DNA of 8,543 nucleotides. Origin: an uncultured Eubacteriales bacterium (GTDB lineage: Bacteria > Bacillota > Clostridia > Oscillospirales > Acutalibacteraceae). Each line of letters opens with the position of its first letter. Within the stretch, counting starts at the first letter, position 1. Where the stretch lies: the NCBI GenBank assembly GCA_900321595.1, contig ONWP01000319.1, positions 1 to 8,543 of the forward strand, in the 5' to 3' direction. The position numbers were made by a program, and so were the translations under genes. The notes beneath the pieces are model-generated. The model saw only the letters and a program-made list of their open reading frames with translations, had not been told where the DNA came from and ran no database searches. Below are positions 1 through 5,598 of this stretch, piece by piece.

Positions 1-169
1 AAACCCGCGCTCTCTTAAAAAAGCAGATCGACTTCAGCTCTTTCAGCTCGTCGTCCGAGTACAGCCGCCTGCCGCCCTCCGTAAGCACTGACGACGCGAG
101 GATCCCCCGCGTATCGTAATACTGCACCGTACGCCGGGTGATTTTTAAAATCAGCCCGTTTTTCATCAT
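1..169 (-). CDS. MerR-family transcriptional regulator, N-terminal part (cut by window edge)
   Basis: The visible 56 codons encode the start of a MerR-type DNA-binding domain. After a short N-terminus come RRTVQYYDTRGIL (second helix of the helix-turn-helix and following turn) and then TEGGRRLYSDDELKELKSI, the wing and next helix typical of the family. The rest, including any effector domain, lies beyond position 1, so the ligand cannot be told. Two adjacent ATG codons (167-169 and 164-166) can serve as start. An in-frame TAA at 182-184 excludes a longer form, and no good ribosome binding site is visible. Compared with the usual MxxIGELAKxxGISRRT opening, the first helix looks about three residues short. 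This may be real divergence, or a small deletion that weakens the protein. It follows the potassium channel on the same strand with a 73-base gap. Confidence 0.72.
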   Translation of the reverse strand, partial: MMKNGLILKITRRTVQYYDTRGILASSVLTEGGRRLYSDDELKELKSICFFKRARV

Positions 170-242
170 TTTCCGTGTGTTTTAGTCCCCGCGGCAGCCG
201 GAAAGCCGCCGCAGCACTGCGGAAAGATCATATCGACATGCT

Positions 243-998
243 TCATACATAATCTTCTCCCTTTTCCTCCGACGGTTCATCAACATCGGCAGTCCGGTTG
301 TTCAACTGCTCCATAAAACCAGCGGCGATGATGCCAGACGGAAGCGCAATAATCGCGATGCCGAAAACGGACGAAAGCATCGTTACTGTTCTGCCAATCG
401 TAGTGACGGGATAGATGTCGCCGTAACCCATCGTCGTCAATGAGACAGTCGCCCAGTAAAAAGCATCGAAGAAATTTTGGAAAGAATCCGGTTCTACGTT
501 GAAGATGACGAGTGCGCAAATCAGCACATATGCAAGCGCGAGAACACCGACGGTGATGAGCGGTTTTTTCTGCTGTTTGAAAACACCCTTGATAAGTCTT
601 ATGCTTTTGGAATAACGAATTGCTTTGAAAACTCGAAAAACCCGCATTGTTCGAAACAGTCGAAAGATTTTGAGGATCCTGAATCCGCTTTTAAGGATGC
701 TAAGCGACGGTAGGATGCAAAGCAGATCGATAATCGCCATCGGCGTAAACGGATAAATGAAGAAAGACGCTGCTTTCTTGTTGAGCTTCAGATCAGCGGT
801 AAAAAGCCGCAGCAGGTAATCGATGATAAAAAGAATCACAGACACCTTGTCGATCCAAAAAAAGACCCTGTTCTCCCCTTTAAAGGCAAGTGGGACTAGA
901 CTTGCGACGATCACGACCATCATAAAAACATCGTAAACGTTGCTGAGTCTGTCATCTTCCTGCGCCGTCTCTATGATCTCAAATATGCGTTTTCTCAT
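243..998 (-). CDS. Voltage-gated potassium channel, six-TM (KvAP-like)
   Basis: Predicted plasma-membrane potassium channel subunit, 251 aa, presumably tetrameric. Numbering here is from the chosen start. S1 lies around residues 21-39 and S2 around 47-67, ending DYLLRLF. S3 is around 82-98 with an Asp in IIDLL. S4 runs from about 107 to 134 with basic residues at nearly every third position (R113, R116, R119, R122, K125, R128), the signature of a voltage sensor. S5 is around 146-168, followed by a pore helix and the selectivity filter TTMGYGD (188-194), then S6 with ALPSGI, a PxG-type hinge. The C-terminus after S6 is a short acidic tail with no RCK or cyclic-nucleotide domain. An in-frame ATG seven codons upstream (1017-1019) is possible. 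I prefer the ATG at 996-998 because GAGGGAG lies eight bases before it, while the upstream ATG has no Shine-Dalgarno and sits at the predicted transcription start. Role (membrane potential or potassium balance) is inferred from the family. Confidence 0.93.
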   Translation of the reverse strand: MRKRIFEIIETAQEDDRLSNVYDVFMMVVIVASLVPLAFKGENRVFFWIDKVSVILFIIDYLLRLFTADLKLNKKAASFFIYPFTPMAIIDLLCILPSLSILKSGFRILKIFRLFRTMRVFRVFKAIRYSKSIRLIKGVFKQQKKPLITVGVLALAYVLICALVIFNVEPDSFQNFFDAFYWATVSLTTMGYGDIYPVTTIGRTVTMLSSVFGIAIIALPSGIIAAGFMEQLNNRTADVDEPSEEKGEDYV

Positions 999-1025
999 AT
1001 CAACATCTCCCTCTCGCATGCAAAC

Positions 1026-1054
1026 AATATACCATATACGTCAACGCAAATCAA
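1026..1054 (-). promoter_or_regulatory. Promoter of the potassium channel gene
   Basis: On the minus strand TTGATT (1049-1054) and TATATT (1026-1031) are separated by exactly 17 bases, a sigma-A-like promoter. Transcription would start near 1019, so a start at the upstream ATG would be leaderless. The ATG at 998 gets a leader of about 20 bases containing GAGGGAG, which supports the shorter protein. Confidence 0.6.
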
Positions 1055-1055
1055 C

Positions 1056-1236
1056 TTTGTCGTGAAAGACAGGAAGCGACCTCTCTCCTTTTCGAATCGT
1101 TATTCCGTCTGTTTCAGTGTATAAAAGCCGCTCGCGAGATTCGCCCGCCGCGCTTCTGCGCGCGACGGCACGCACACGTCGGCGAAAACAGTCCCCCGGA
1201 CTGTTTTCTTCCGCAAGCTGCGCTTGCTCCTTCCTT
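1056..1236. other. Non-coding, hairpin-rich stretch between channel and tRNA
   Basis: No convincing gene is present here. Two clean inverted repeats are visible. GAAAACAGTCC (1184-1194) pairs with GGACTGTTTTC (1198-1208) across a three-base loop. GCAAGC (1213-1218) pairs with GCTTGC (1222-1227), also across three bases. The first ends in a short T-rich arm and could act as a weak terminator in either direction. The block runs directly into the tRNA-derived palindrome at 1237-1321. It may belong to a dispersed intergenic repeat, but that cannot be tested from one copy. Confidence 0.4.
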
Positions 1237-1321
1237 TTCGAATCTCTCCAACATAATCTCCGCCACAGAAAAAGGACGCCTATGGCGTCCTTTTTCTGTG
1301 GCGGAGATGGAGAGATTCGAA
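1237..1321. repeat. Long imperfect palindrome containing an inverted copy of the tRNA-Ser 3' end
   Basis: The left arm 1256-1280 and right arm 1284-1308 are perfect reverse complements over 25 bases, around a TAT loop. After a six-base insertion (AACATA, 1250-1255) present only in the left arm, pairing continues for another 13 bases (1237-1249 with 1309-1321). The right arm covers the T-loop, 3' T-stem, acceptor stem and CCA end of the tRNA-Ser gene. The left arm is therefore a plus-strand copy of that tRNA end (TTCGAATCTCTCC, gap, ATCTCCGCCA). It lacks the 5' side of the T-stem, so it cannot be a working tRNA. Confidence 0.85.
1262..1302 (-). terminator. Intrinsic terminator after tRNA-Ser
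   Basis: Directly after the encoded CCA, the minus strand folds into a hairpin with core GGACGCC/GGCGTCC, preceded by an A-run and followed by TTTTT. The sequence is symmetric, so it can also stop plus-strand transcription. The outer stem includes part of the mature tRNA 3' end, so folding could compete with tRNA end formation unless 3' processing is fast. Confidence 0.8.
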
Positions 1322-1391
1322 CTCTCGAACAGCTTTTAACCGTTACACGATTTCCAATCGTGCGCCCTCGACCGGACTAGGCGACATCTCC
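1299..1391 (-). tRNA. tRNA-Ser (anticodon GGA), CCA encoded
   Basis: A 93-base gene on the minus strand folds as a class II tRNA. The acceptor stem is GGAGATG/CATCTCC with discriminator G and genomic CCA (1299-1301). The D-arm contains AGTCCGG. The anticodon stem CACGA/TCGTG holds the loop TTGGAAA, giving anticodon GGA (plus-strand 1353-1355), which reads UCC and UCU. There is a long variable arm, and the T-arm is GAGAG-TTCGAAT-CTCTC. The long variable arm together with the anticodon identifies serine. It has its own consensus promoter and terminator and is a single-gene transcript. Confidence 0.96.
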
Positions 1392-1429
1392 ATATGATCG
1401 GCGGAGATCTCACTCCGCACGCAAGGGTC

Positions 1430-1458
1430 ATTATACACATTCCCGGCGCAAAAATCAA
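1430..1458 (-). promoter_or_regulatory. Promoter of tRNA-Ser
   Basis: On the minus strand TTGATT (1453-1458) and a perfect TATAAT (1430-1435) are 17 bases apart. The start would be near 1423, about 32 bases before the mature tRNA 5' end, leaving a short leader for RNase P to remove. Confidence 0.75.
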
Positions 1459-1518
1459 GGGGTTTGCAAAGATTTTTCCGCTTTCGGTTGAAAATTTTAC
1501 GCAATCATTTTTGATCTC

Positions 1519-1546
1519 TTGCATTACTCGGAAAATCTGATATACT
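1519..1546 (+). promoter_or_regulatory. Probable promoter of the RyR-domain gene
   Basis: TTGCAT (1519-1524) and TATACT (1541-1546) are separated by 16 bases, with an expected start near 1553. A strong AAGGAG (1565-1570) follows, nine bases before the ATG. The TTGACA-like string at 1552-1557 lies too close to the gene to be its -35 box. Confidence 0.5.
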
Positions 1547-1579
1547 CATTATTGACAAACAAAAAAGGAGTCGAATATC

Positions 1580-1870
1580 ATGTATGTTCCGAATCCGATC
1601 GACACATCTGACATCACGCTGTCTCCGGATCTGACCGCACTCACGGAGCTGCTCGCAAAAAACACGCACGAGGTCTGGAGCGCCGGAAGAATCGAGCAGG
1701 GCTGGGTCTACGGAGAAACCCGAAGCGACGCGAAGAAACAGACGCCCTGTCTGGTTCCGTACGACGAGCTGCCGGAAAGCGAAAAGGAGTATGACCGGCG
1801 GACCGCGCTGGAAACGATTCGACTGATGCTGAAACTCGGCTATACAATCAGCCGGCCGGATGCGGATTGA
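1580..1870 (+). CDS. Stand-alone RyR-domain protein
   Basis: This 96-residue protein consists almost entirely of one RyR domain (the repeat first named in ryanodine receptors, also known as short free-standing proteins in bacteria). Diagnostic blocks in order are YVPNPIDTSD (2-11), a helix ending HEVWSAGRI (30-38), GWVYGETR (41-48), PCLVPYDELPESEKEYDR (56-73) and a final helix with LKLGY (84-88). There is no signal peptide or membrane segment, so it should be cytoplasmic and soluble. The start is fixed by AAGGAG nine bases upstream. The gene stands alone, divergent from tRNA-Ser, with no partner on its strand. The biochemical role of bacterial single RyR domains is unclear to me. A ligand-binding or adaptor role is only a guess. 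Confidence 0.85.
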   Translation: MYVPNPIDTSDITLSPDLTALTELLAKNTHEVWSAGRIEQGWVYGETRSDAKKQTPCLVPYDELPESEKEYDRRTALETIRLMLKLGYTISRPDAD

Positions 1871-2115
1871 TCCCAATCGCCCGCGAACAGCGAAATCGCG
1901 CGATTAAGCAGTTGTAATCCAAATATGACTGAGGTTCACTATGGGATGCGCCTTTATCAGCTGCAGTTCGATCAATCGAAAACGGCGGACGGCGCCCGTC
2001 GCCGTGGACAGCGAAGCAGAGTCGGCCGCACTGACATTCAAACGGTCTGTCATTCCTATTCGGCACGCGAAGAATAACCATATCTGATCGAAGTGATTTG
2101 ATCCAGCGCTACAAA
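1871..2115. other. Intergenic stretch with no supported gene
   Basis: Between the RyR gene and the terminator I find only short open frames without ribosome binding sites: 1925-2077 (50 codons) and another on the plus strand starting at 1940, plus one minus-strand frame overlapping the RyR end. None resembles a known family. A small palindrome AATCGCGCGATT is the only structure noticed. It may be decayed coding sequence. Confidence 0.4.
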
Positions 2116-2149
2116 AAAAGACTGCCTGTGCGTGCGCCGGCAGTCTTTT
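2116..2149 (-). terminator. Intrinsic terminator, probably bidirectional
   Basis: AAAAGACTGCC (2116-2126) and GGCAGTCTTTT (2139-2149) form an 11-bp stem around a 12-base loop. On the minus strand it follows the stop of the TerB-like gene by about 16 bases and is flanked by a seven-T run. On the plus strand it ends in TTTT and could also stop transcripts from the RyR gene. Confidence 0.85.
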
Positions 2150-2165
2150 AGATTTGTGTACTCTA

Positions 2166-2573
2166 TTATTGGATCAATTTCTTGAGCACTGACATCTCCG
2201 CCGGGCGGATGGATTCATCCGACGCGAAAACGGCGGCGGCCAGCACGATAAAAGAGGCTTTTTCCTCCGACGTCATCATATCGATCAGCGCGTCAAGCAT
2301 ATCGATCACGTCGTATTTGACGGCGTGCAGCGGGCGCTGCGGCTGATCGTCGCGGAGCACCTCCTCGACAAACCGCTGTTCCCGCGCGGACTCGTTCCCG
2401 TCGGCAAACAGGATCGCGCACAGGAACTGCCGCACCACGTTTGACGCCTTCGCTGAATCGGAATACCGCGCGACGATCTCCGTACAATTTCGGCGCATCT
2501 GTCTCGCCAGCTTCAGCAGCGACGGATAATCGCGATCGACCAGATCCTGCAGGATCGCGTTGAAATCAGCCAT
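2166..2573 (-). CDS. Small helical TerB-like protein, function unknown
   Basis: This is a 135-residue, soluble, nearly all-helical protein with no signal peptide. It contains two similar segments, FLCAILFADGNESAREQRFVEEVL (50-73) and IVLAAAVFASDESIRPAEMSVLKKL (109-133). Each is a hydrophobic helix, then an acidic A(D/S)(G/D)-E turn, then an amphipathic helix. That pattern resembles the TerB-type fold (helix, ADG.is..E, helix), where the acidic turns may bind metal. The likeness is by pattern only, so the family call is tentative, and a link to tellurite resistance should not be assumed. The start is supported by GGAGG (2583-2587) eight bases before the ATG. It has its own promoter in the gap after the GH16 gene and a strong terminator, so it can be expressed alone. 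Confidence 0.75.
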   Translation of the reverse strand: MADFNAILQDLVDRDYPSLLKLARQMRRNCTEIVARYSDSAKASNVVRQFLCAILFADGNESAREQRFVEEVLRDDQPQRPLHAVKYDVIDMLDALIDMMTSEEKASFIVLAAAVFASDESIRPAEMSVLKKLIQ

Positions 2574-2593
2574 GCCTATCGCCTCCGTCTGTC

Positions 2594-2622
2594 ATTATAT
2601 CACGCCGCGCCGGCACCGTCAA
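2594..2622 (-). promoter_or_regulatory. Promoter of the TerB-like gene
   Basis: On the minus strand TTGACG (2617-2622) and a perfect TATAAT (2594-2599) are spaced by 17 bases, immediately after the GH16 stop codon. The predicted start near 2587 coincides with the GGAGG box, so the leader would be only about 14 bases. Confidence 0.7.
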
Positions 2623-2629
2623 CACGCGG

Positions 2630-3538
2630 TCAGCGCTTCTGCCAGATCTTCACGTAGTCGATGACGTACTGCGTGGCGAAGCCCTTGTCCTCGCGGATCT
2701 CCTCGGGGCTCTCCAGCGAGACGATGACCTCCTCGGGGACCTCGGACACGCCTGTGCCGAAGCTCGACCGGGTCGTCTCGACGCCGTTGATGTAGAAGAT
2801 GTACTCGTCCTCGGTCCACTCGAGCCCGTAGGTGTTGAACTCATTGTAGACGTCGTTCGCGCGGAACGTGCCGAGGTTGCGCGAGTCGATCTTCTCCGGG
2901 TCGTCGTCGCTGCCGTTGCAGTGGATCGTGGAGGTGACCGCGTTTCGCATCAGCTTCAGGCGCTTCCCCGCGCTCATCGCCTCGAAAATGTCGATCTCCG
3001 CGCCCCCGGGACCGCCCGCGGAAATATCGTGGTCGTAGGAATGCGCGCTCTGCAGCCAGAAGGCGCTCCAGAAGTCATCGCTGTCGACGCATTTGCAGCG
3101 GATCTCGAAGTAGCCGCGGGTGTACCACTGCCGCAGGCTGATGTTGCCTGTGTACCAGCCCGCGCCGTAAGGGCCGTCCTCGCGGTATCCGGCGGTGATG
3201 ACGAGGTTCCCGTCCCGCACCGCGACCTGCTCGCGCGAGTCGATGCCGTCGCGTCTTGCGCCCTCGATGCGGTAGCGCCACGCGTCCTCGTCGAGCGCGT
3301 CGCCGTCGAAGTCGTCGCAGAAGACCAGCTCATAGCCGCCGAGGTCGAGCGCCTGTCCGCGCGCCGGCAGCGGCACCTCGAAGAGCGCGAACCCGATCGA
3401 CTGGAAGAAGAACAGAACAGCCATGCAGGCGGCCTTGAGCGACCGCGCGGTGAAGACGCTTCTGAGAGAAGCGAAGCCCTGCTCGAGCGCCCACGACTGC
3501 CGGTAGGCAAGGTGCAGAAGTTCAGCGATGCGTTCCAT
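2630..3538 (-). CDS. Membrane-anchored GH16 beta-glucanase-like glycoside hydrolase
   Basis: This 302-residue protein has a glycoside hydrolase family 16 catalytic domain (about 68-300). The family motif is visible as EIDIFEA at 181-187: E181 is the expected nucleophile, D183 the helper and E186 the acid/base. Also typical are the opening YELVFCDDFDGDALDEDAW, WYTRGYFEIRCK, FWSAFWLQ, the YGLEWTEDEYIFYINGV strand pair and the closing YVIDYVKIW. These resemble laminarinase/lichenase-type members, which cleave beta-1,3 or beta-1,3/1,4 glucans. The exact substrate cannot be read from sequence. Residues 36-53 (AACMAVLFFFQSIGFALF) form one hydrophobic helix after about 35 mostly charged or amphipathic residues. 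That suggests a type II signal anchor with the enzyme outside, rather than a normal short signal peptide. The start is supported by GAGGGG (3544-3549). It has its own promoter, separate from the SDR operon. Confidence 0.92.
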   Translation of the reverse strand: MERIAELLHLAYRQSWALEQGFASLRSVFTARSLKAACMAVLFFFQSIGFALFEVPLPARGQALDLGGYELVFCDDFDGDALDEDAWRYRIEGARRDGIDSREQVAVRDGNLVITAGYREDGPYGAGWYTGNISLRQWYTRGYFEIRCKCVDSDDFWSAFWLQSAHSYDHDISAGGPGGAEIDIFEAMSAGKRLKLMRNAVTSTIHCNGSDDDPEKIDSRNLGTFRANDVYNEFNTYGLEWTEDEYIFYINGVETTRSSFGTGVSEVPEEVIVSLESPEEIREDKGFATQYVIDYVKIWQKR

Positions 3539-3574
3539 GGGATCCCCTCTTTTTTTTGTAATTTTGACAATTCG

Positions 3575-3603
3575 ATTTTAACACGGGAAACCGCGGCTGT
3601 CAA
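3575..3603 (-). promoter_or_regulatory. Promoter of the GH16 gene
   Basis: On the minus strand a perfect TTGACA (3598-3603) and TAAAAT (3575-3580) are separated by 17 bases. A short inverted repeat (CGCGGC 3592-3597 with GCCGCG 3606-3611) brackets the -35 box and could be a regulator site or simply GC-rich chance. The leader is about 30 bases and A-rich. Confidence 0.72.
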
Positions 3604-3618
3604 CCGCCGCGAAACCGC

Positions 3619-3645
3619 AAAAGAGGTCCGCGCCGGGCAGACCTC
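3619..3645 (-). terminator. Terminator of the SDR operon
   Basis: On the minus strand, shortly after the classical SDR stop codon, GAGGTCTGC (3637-3645) pairs with GCGGACCTC (3623-3631), one wobble included, around a five-base loop. TTTT follows. This separates the SDR operon from the GH16 gene. Confidence 0.65.
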
Positions 3646-3663
3646 CGTGTGTTTTTCCGTTTT

Positions 3664-4479
3664 TCAGCGCACGATCGCCTTGTAGGCGATGTCCACGACC
3701 TTGTCGGGCAGCAGCTCCAGCGTCATGAGCAGCTTGCCGGTGCAGACCTTGTACTTCGTGCGCGGCGTCTTCGCGGTCATGGCGAGGATGACCTTTTTCG
3801 CGAGCTTTTTCGGATCGTGATCGAGCCCCAGCTCCATGGTCATCATGGGCTTCATGGTGGTCAGGATCTTGCTGTAATAATTCGTCTTCGCGATCGCCTC
3901 GTCGAAGTCCTGGTAAATCTTGTTCGTCAGCTGCGTCTTGAAGGAGCCGGGCTGCAGCTTGATCACGGGCACGCCGACGTACATCAGCTCCCGGCGCAGC
4001 GAATCATTATACGCTTCGACCGCGTACTTCGTCATGGTGTAGGGGCCGTTGAAGGGCTGCGGCGTCATCCAGCCGCTCTCACTGGAGCAGTTGATGATGC
4101 GGCCGTGACCGATGCGCACCATCTCGAAAAACCGCTTGTTCACGCGCACCATGCCCATCACGTTGACTTCCAGCATCTTTTCGATTTCCTGCACGCATTC
4201 GCCCTCGACCATGGAGGTAAACGTGTGGATCCCGGCAAAATTCACGATAGCGCCCAGGGTGAACGTCTTCTCGCGGACGATCTGATACGCGGCCTCGACG
4301 CTTTCGTCGCTTGTCACGTCCATACGGATGGGAATGACGTTTTTGATGCGGCCCAGCTCGGCCAGCTTCTTTTCATTCGTCCCGCAGGCGAAGACAGTCC
4401 AGTCGCCCAGTCTCGAGATCTCTTCAATACAGCACCGGCCCAGATCGCCGGTTGCTCCGGTAAATAAAGCGTAACGCAT
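3664..4479 (-). CDS. Classical short-chain dehydrogenase/reductase (SDR)
   Basis: An NAD(P)-dependent oxidoreductase of 271 residues with the Rossmann fold of classical SDRs. Visible motifs are TGATGDLG (7-14, nucleotide-binding glycine motif), MDVTS (53-57), NFAG (80-83, in place of NNAG), N106 in the helix-4 position, S133 in INCSSESG, and the catalytic pair Y147 and K151 in YTMTK, followed by QPGSFKT. All catalytic residues are present, so it should be active. The general pattern resembles 17-beta-HSD-like SDRs acting on lipophilic alcohols or ketones, but the substrate is unknown. The last 60 residues (KPMMTMELGLDH onward) form a basic, hydrophobic tail. The start ATG overlaps the stop of the upstream extended SDR by one base (TGATG), and GGAGGGAG precedes it, so the two are translationally coupled. 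Confidence 0.92.
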   Translation of the reverse strand: MRYALFTGATGDLGRCCIEEISRLGDWTVFACGTNEKKLAELGRIKNVIPIRMDVTSDESVEAAYQIVREKTFTLGAIVNFAGIHTFTSMVEGECVQEIEKMLEVNVMGMVRVNKRFFEMVRIGHGRIINCSSESGWMTPQPFNGPYTMTKYAVEAYNDSLRRELMYVGVPVIKLQPGSFKTQLTNKIYQDFDEAIAKTNYYSKILTTMKPMMTMELGLDHDPKKLAKKVILAMTAKTPRTKYKVCTGKLLMTLELLPDKVVDIAYKAIVR

Positions 4480-5471
4480 CAGATGTCTCCCTCCAGTTTT
4501 TTCTTATGCCACAGCACGGTGTCGCGGATGGTCTCGGCCACGGGTCTCGGGTTGAAGCCGATCTCGCGCTTTGCCTTCTCGATCGAGAAATTGCAGTTCT
4601 CCTCCAGCTTGCTCAGAGAGAAGCTGTTGAGCATCGGCGGCAGATGCGCCAGATCCATCGCCTTGGAGACGACCGGCACGAAGGGCTTGATCAGCGCCTT
4701 CGAGATCTTGATCTGCGGCTTCTTGCGGCCGAGCGTCGCCGCCATGTAGCCCATCAGCTCATCCACGGTGACCTTGTGTCCGCCCAGGATGTAGCATTCG
4801 CCGCTCTTGCCCATATCCACGGCGTTGCGCATGGCGACCGCCATATCTCTGGCATCCACGAAGTTATACGCGCCGAAATTCATGGAGACCGGGAACATGC
4901 CCTTGATGAACAGGTCGATCATGGCGCCAATGCTCGAGCCCATGTAGTCGTCCGGTCCGATCACGCCTGTGGGCTGCACGCAGCAGACCTTCAGGTCGTG
5001 CTTCGCGTCCAGCACGATCTGCGTCGCCAGCGCCTTCGTGATGGCATAGGGCGACTCCAGACCCACTTCGCTGTAGGTGCTGCGCTCGCTGATCTCGCCC
5101 TCGCAGAATTTATCGGGATAGGTGTCGATGCTGGACACGTAGATCAGCGTCTTCACGCCCTGCCGCTTGCAGGCTTCCACGACGTTCTTTGTCCCGCCGA
5201 CGTTCACGTCCCACATGAGCTTTTCCTTTTTGCCGGAGATGTCCACGACGCCGGCGATGTGATAGACCGTCTCCGCGTCCGCAAAGGCCGCGTCCAGATC
5301 CTCCGGCTTGCAGACGTTGCCGATGACCTTTTCGCAGTCGATGCCGTCCAGACAGGGATGATCCTCCAAAAGTAAAAGCCGGACCTTTTCGCCGCGGCCG
5401 ACAAGGTATTTCACGAGTGCGAGACCGACGTAACCGGTGCCGCCGGTGATCACGCTGTATTTTTCACGCAT
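4479..5471 (-). CDS. Extended SDR: NAD-dependent epimerase/dehydratase or 3-beta-HSD-like
   Basis: A 330-residue extended SDR. Using the chosen start, the nucleotide motif TGGTGYVG is at 9-16, the acidic DxxD-like stretch GNVCKPEDL at 51-59, YHIAGVVD at 70-77, S113/S114 in YVSSID, and the catalytic Y142-x3-K146 in SPYAITK. PTGVIGPDD follows at 167-175, and the C-terminal half carries the substrate domain with a conserved NFVDARDMA. The family covers nucleotide-sugar epimerases, 3-beta-hydroxysteroid dehydrogenases and dihydroflavonol-type reductases. GPDDYMG and FVDARDMA fit the latter two groups somewhat better, but this is a judgement. A longer frame begins at 5507. I chose the ATG at 5469-5471 because AAGGAGG lies seven bases before it and the protein then starts properly just before the first beta strand. 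It is the first gene of the two-SDR operon, divergent from the TetR regulator. Confidence 0.92.
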   Translation of the reverse strand: MREKYSVITGGTGYVGLALVKYLVGRGEKVRLLLLEDHPCLDGIDCEKVIGNVCKPEDLDAAFADAETVYHIAGVVDISGKKEKLMWDVNVGGTKNVVEACKRQGVKTLIYVSSIDTYPDKFCEGEISERSTYSEVGLESPYAITKALATQIVLDAKHDLKVCCVQPTGVIGPDDYMGSSIGAMIDLFIKGMFPVSMNFGAYNFVDARDMAVAMRNAVDMGKSGECYILGGHKVTVDELMGYMAATLGRKKPQIKISKALIKPFVPVVSKAMDLAHLPPMLNSFSLSKLEENCNFSIEKAKREIGFNPRPVAETIRDTVLWHKKKLEGDI

Positions 5472-5521
5472 GCTTTTTCCTCCTTGATGCGGATGTGTGA
5501 TTGACATTTTCGACTGAATTC

Positions 5522-5551
5522 ATTATACTGGTATTGCTGTTAAATAATCAA
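5522..5551 (-). promoter_or_regulatory. Promoter of the two-SDR operon
   Basis: On the minus strand TTGATT (5546-5551) and a perfect TATAAT (5522-5527) are 18 bases apart. The predicted start is near 5515, giving a leader of about 43 bases with AAGGAGG. An operator-like half palindrome (5537-5554) fills part of the spacer and covers the -35 box, a layout that suits repression by a bound regulator. Confidence 0.7.
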
Positions 5552-5598
5552 CAGTCAGTTCGTTATCTATCGAAACATTATTTAACAGATACCCTGTT
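5537..5598. promoter_or_regulatory. Putative TetR operator array (AACAG/CTGTT half-sites)
   Basis: Two inverted pairs occur: CTGTT-N8-AACAG (5537-5554, 14 of 18 positions symmetric) and AACAG-N5-CTGTT (5584-5598). In addition the 12-mer CTGTTAAATAAT (5537-5548) is the perfect reverse complement of ATTATTTAACAG (5577-5588), 28 bases away. The first pair lies in the SDR promoter. Binding by the adjacent TetR-family protein is inference from position and symmetry. Confidence 0.5.

Noticed and set aside
1056..1321. CRISPR array
   Set aside because: The repeats are palindromic pairs, not regularly spaced direct repeats with unique spacers.
1117..1380. 87-codon plus-strand frame ending in a GGDGEIRTLE-type peptide
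   Set aside because: It runs across the terminator palindrome and antisense through tRNA-Ser. Peptides of this kind are a well-known artefact of translating tRNA genes.
1237..1391. Phage or island attachment site at tRNA-Ser
   Set aside because: The duplicated tRNA end is inverted rather than direct, and no integrase or phage gene is in the window.
1925..2077. 50-codon plus-strand frame after the RyR gene
   Set aside because: It has no ribosome binding site, an Arg/Ser-rich composition and no similarity that I recognise. Chance cannot be excluded.
1848..2081. 77-codon minus-strand frame with several Cys residues (CQCGRLC)
   Set aside because: It overlaps the RyR gene end and lacks a ribosome binding site, and the Cys spacing does not complete a zinc site.
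2921..3685. Long plus-strand frame opposite the GH16 gene
   Set aside because: It is antisense to a gene with full family motifs. Composition (Ala, Val, Arg, Glu rich) is what a GC-rich shadow frame gives, and it matches no family known to me.
3649..4467. 272-codon plus-strand frame opposite the classical SDR
   Set aside because: It is the His/Leu/Asp-rich shadow of a well-supported SDR, with no independent motif.
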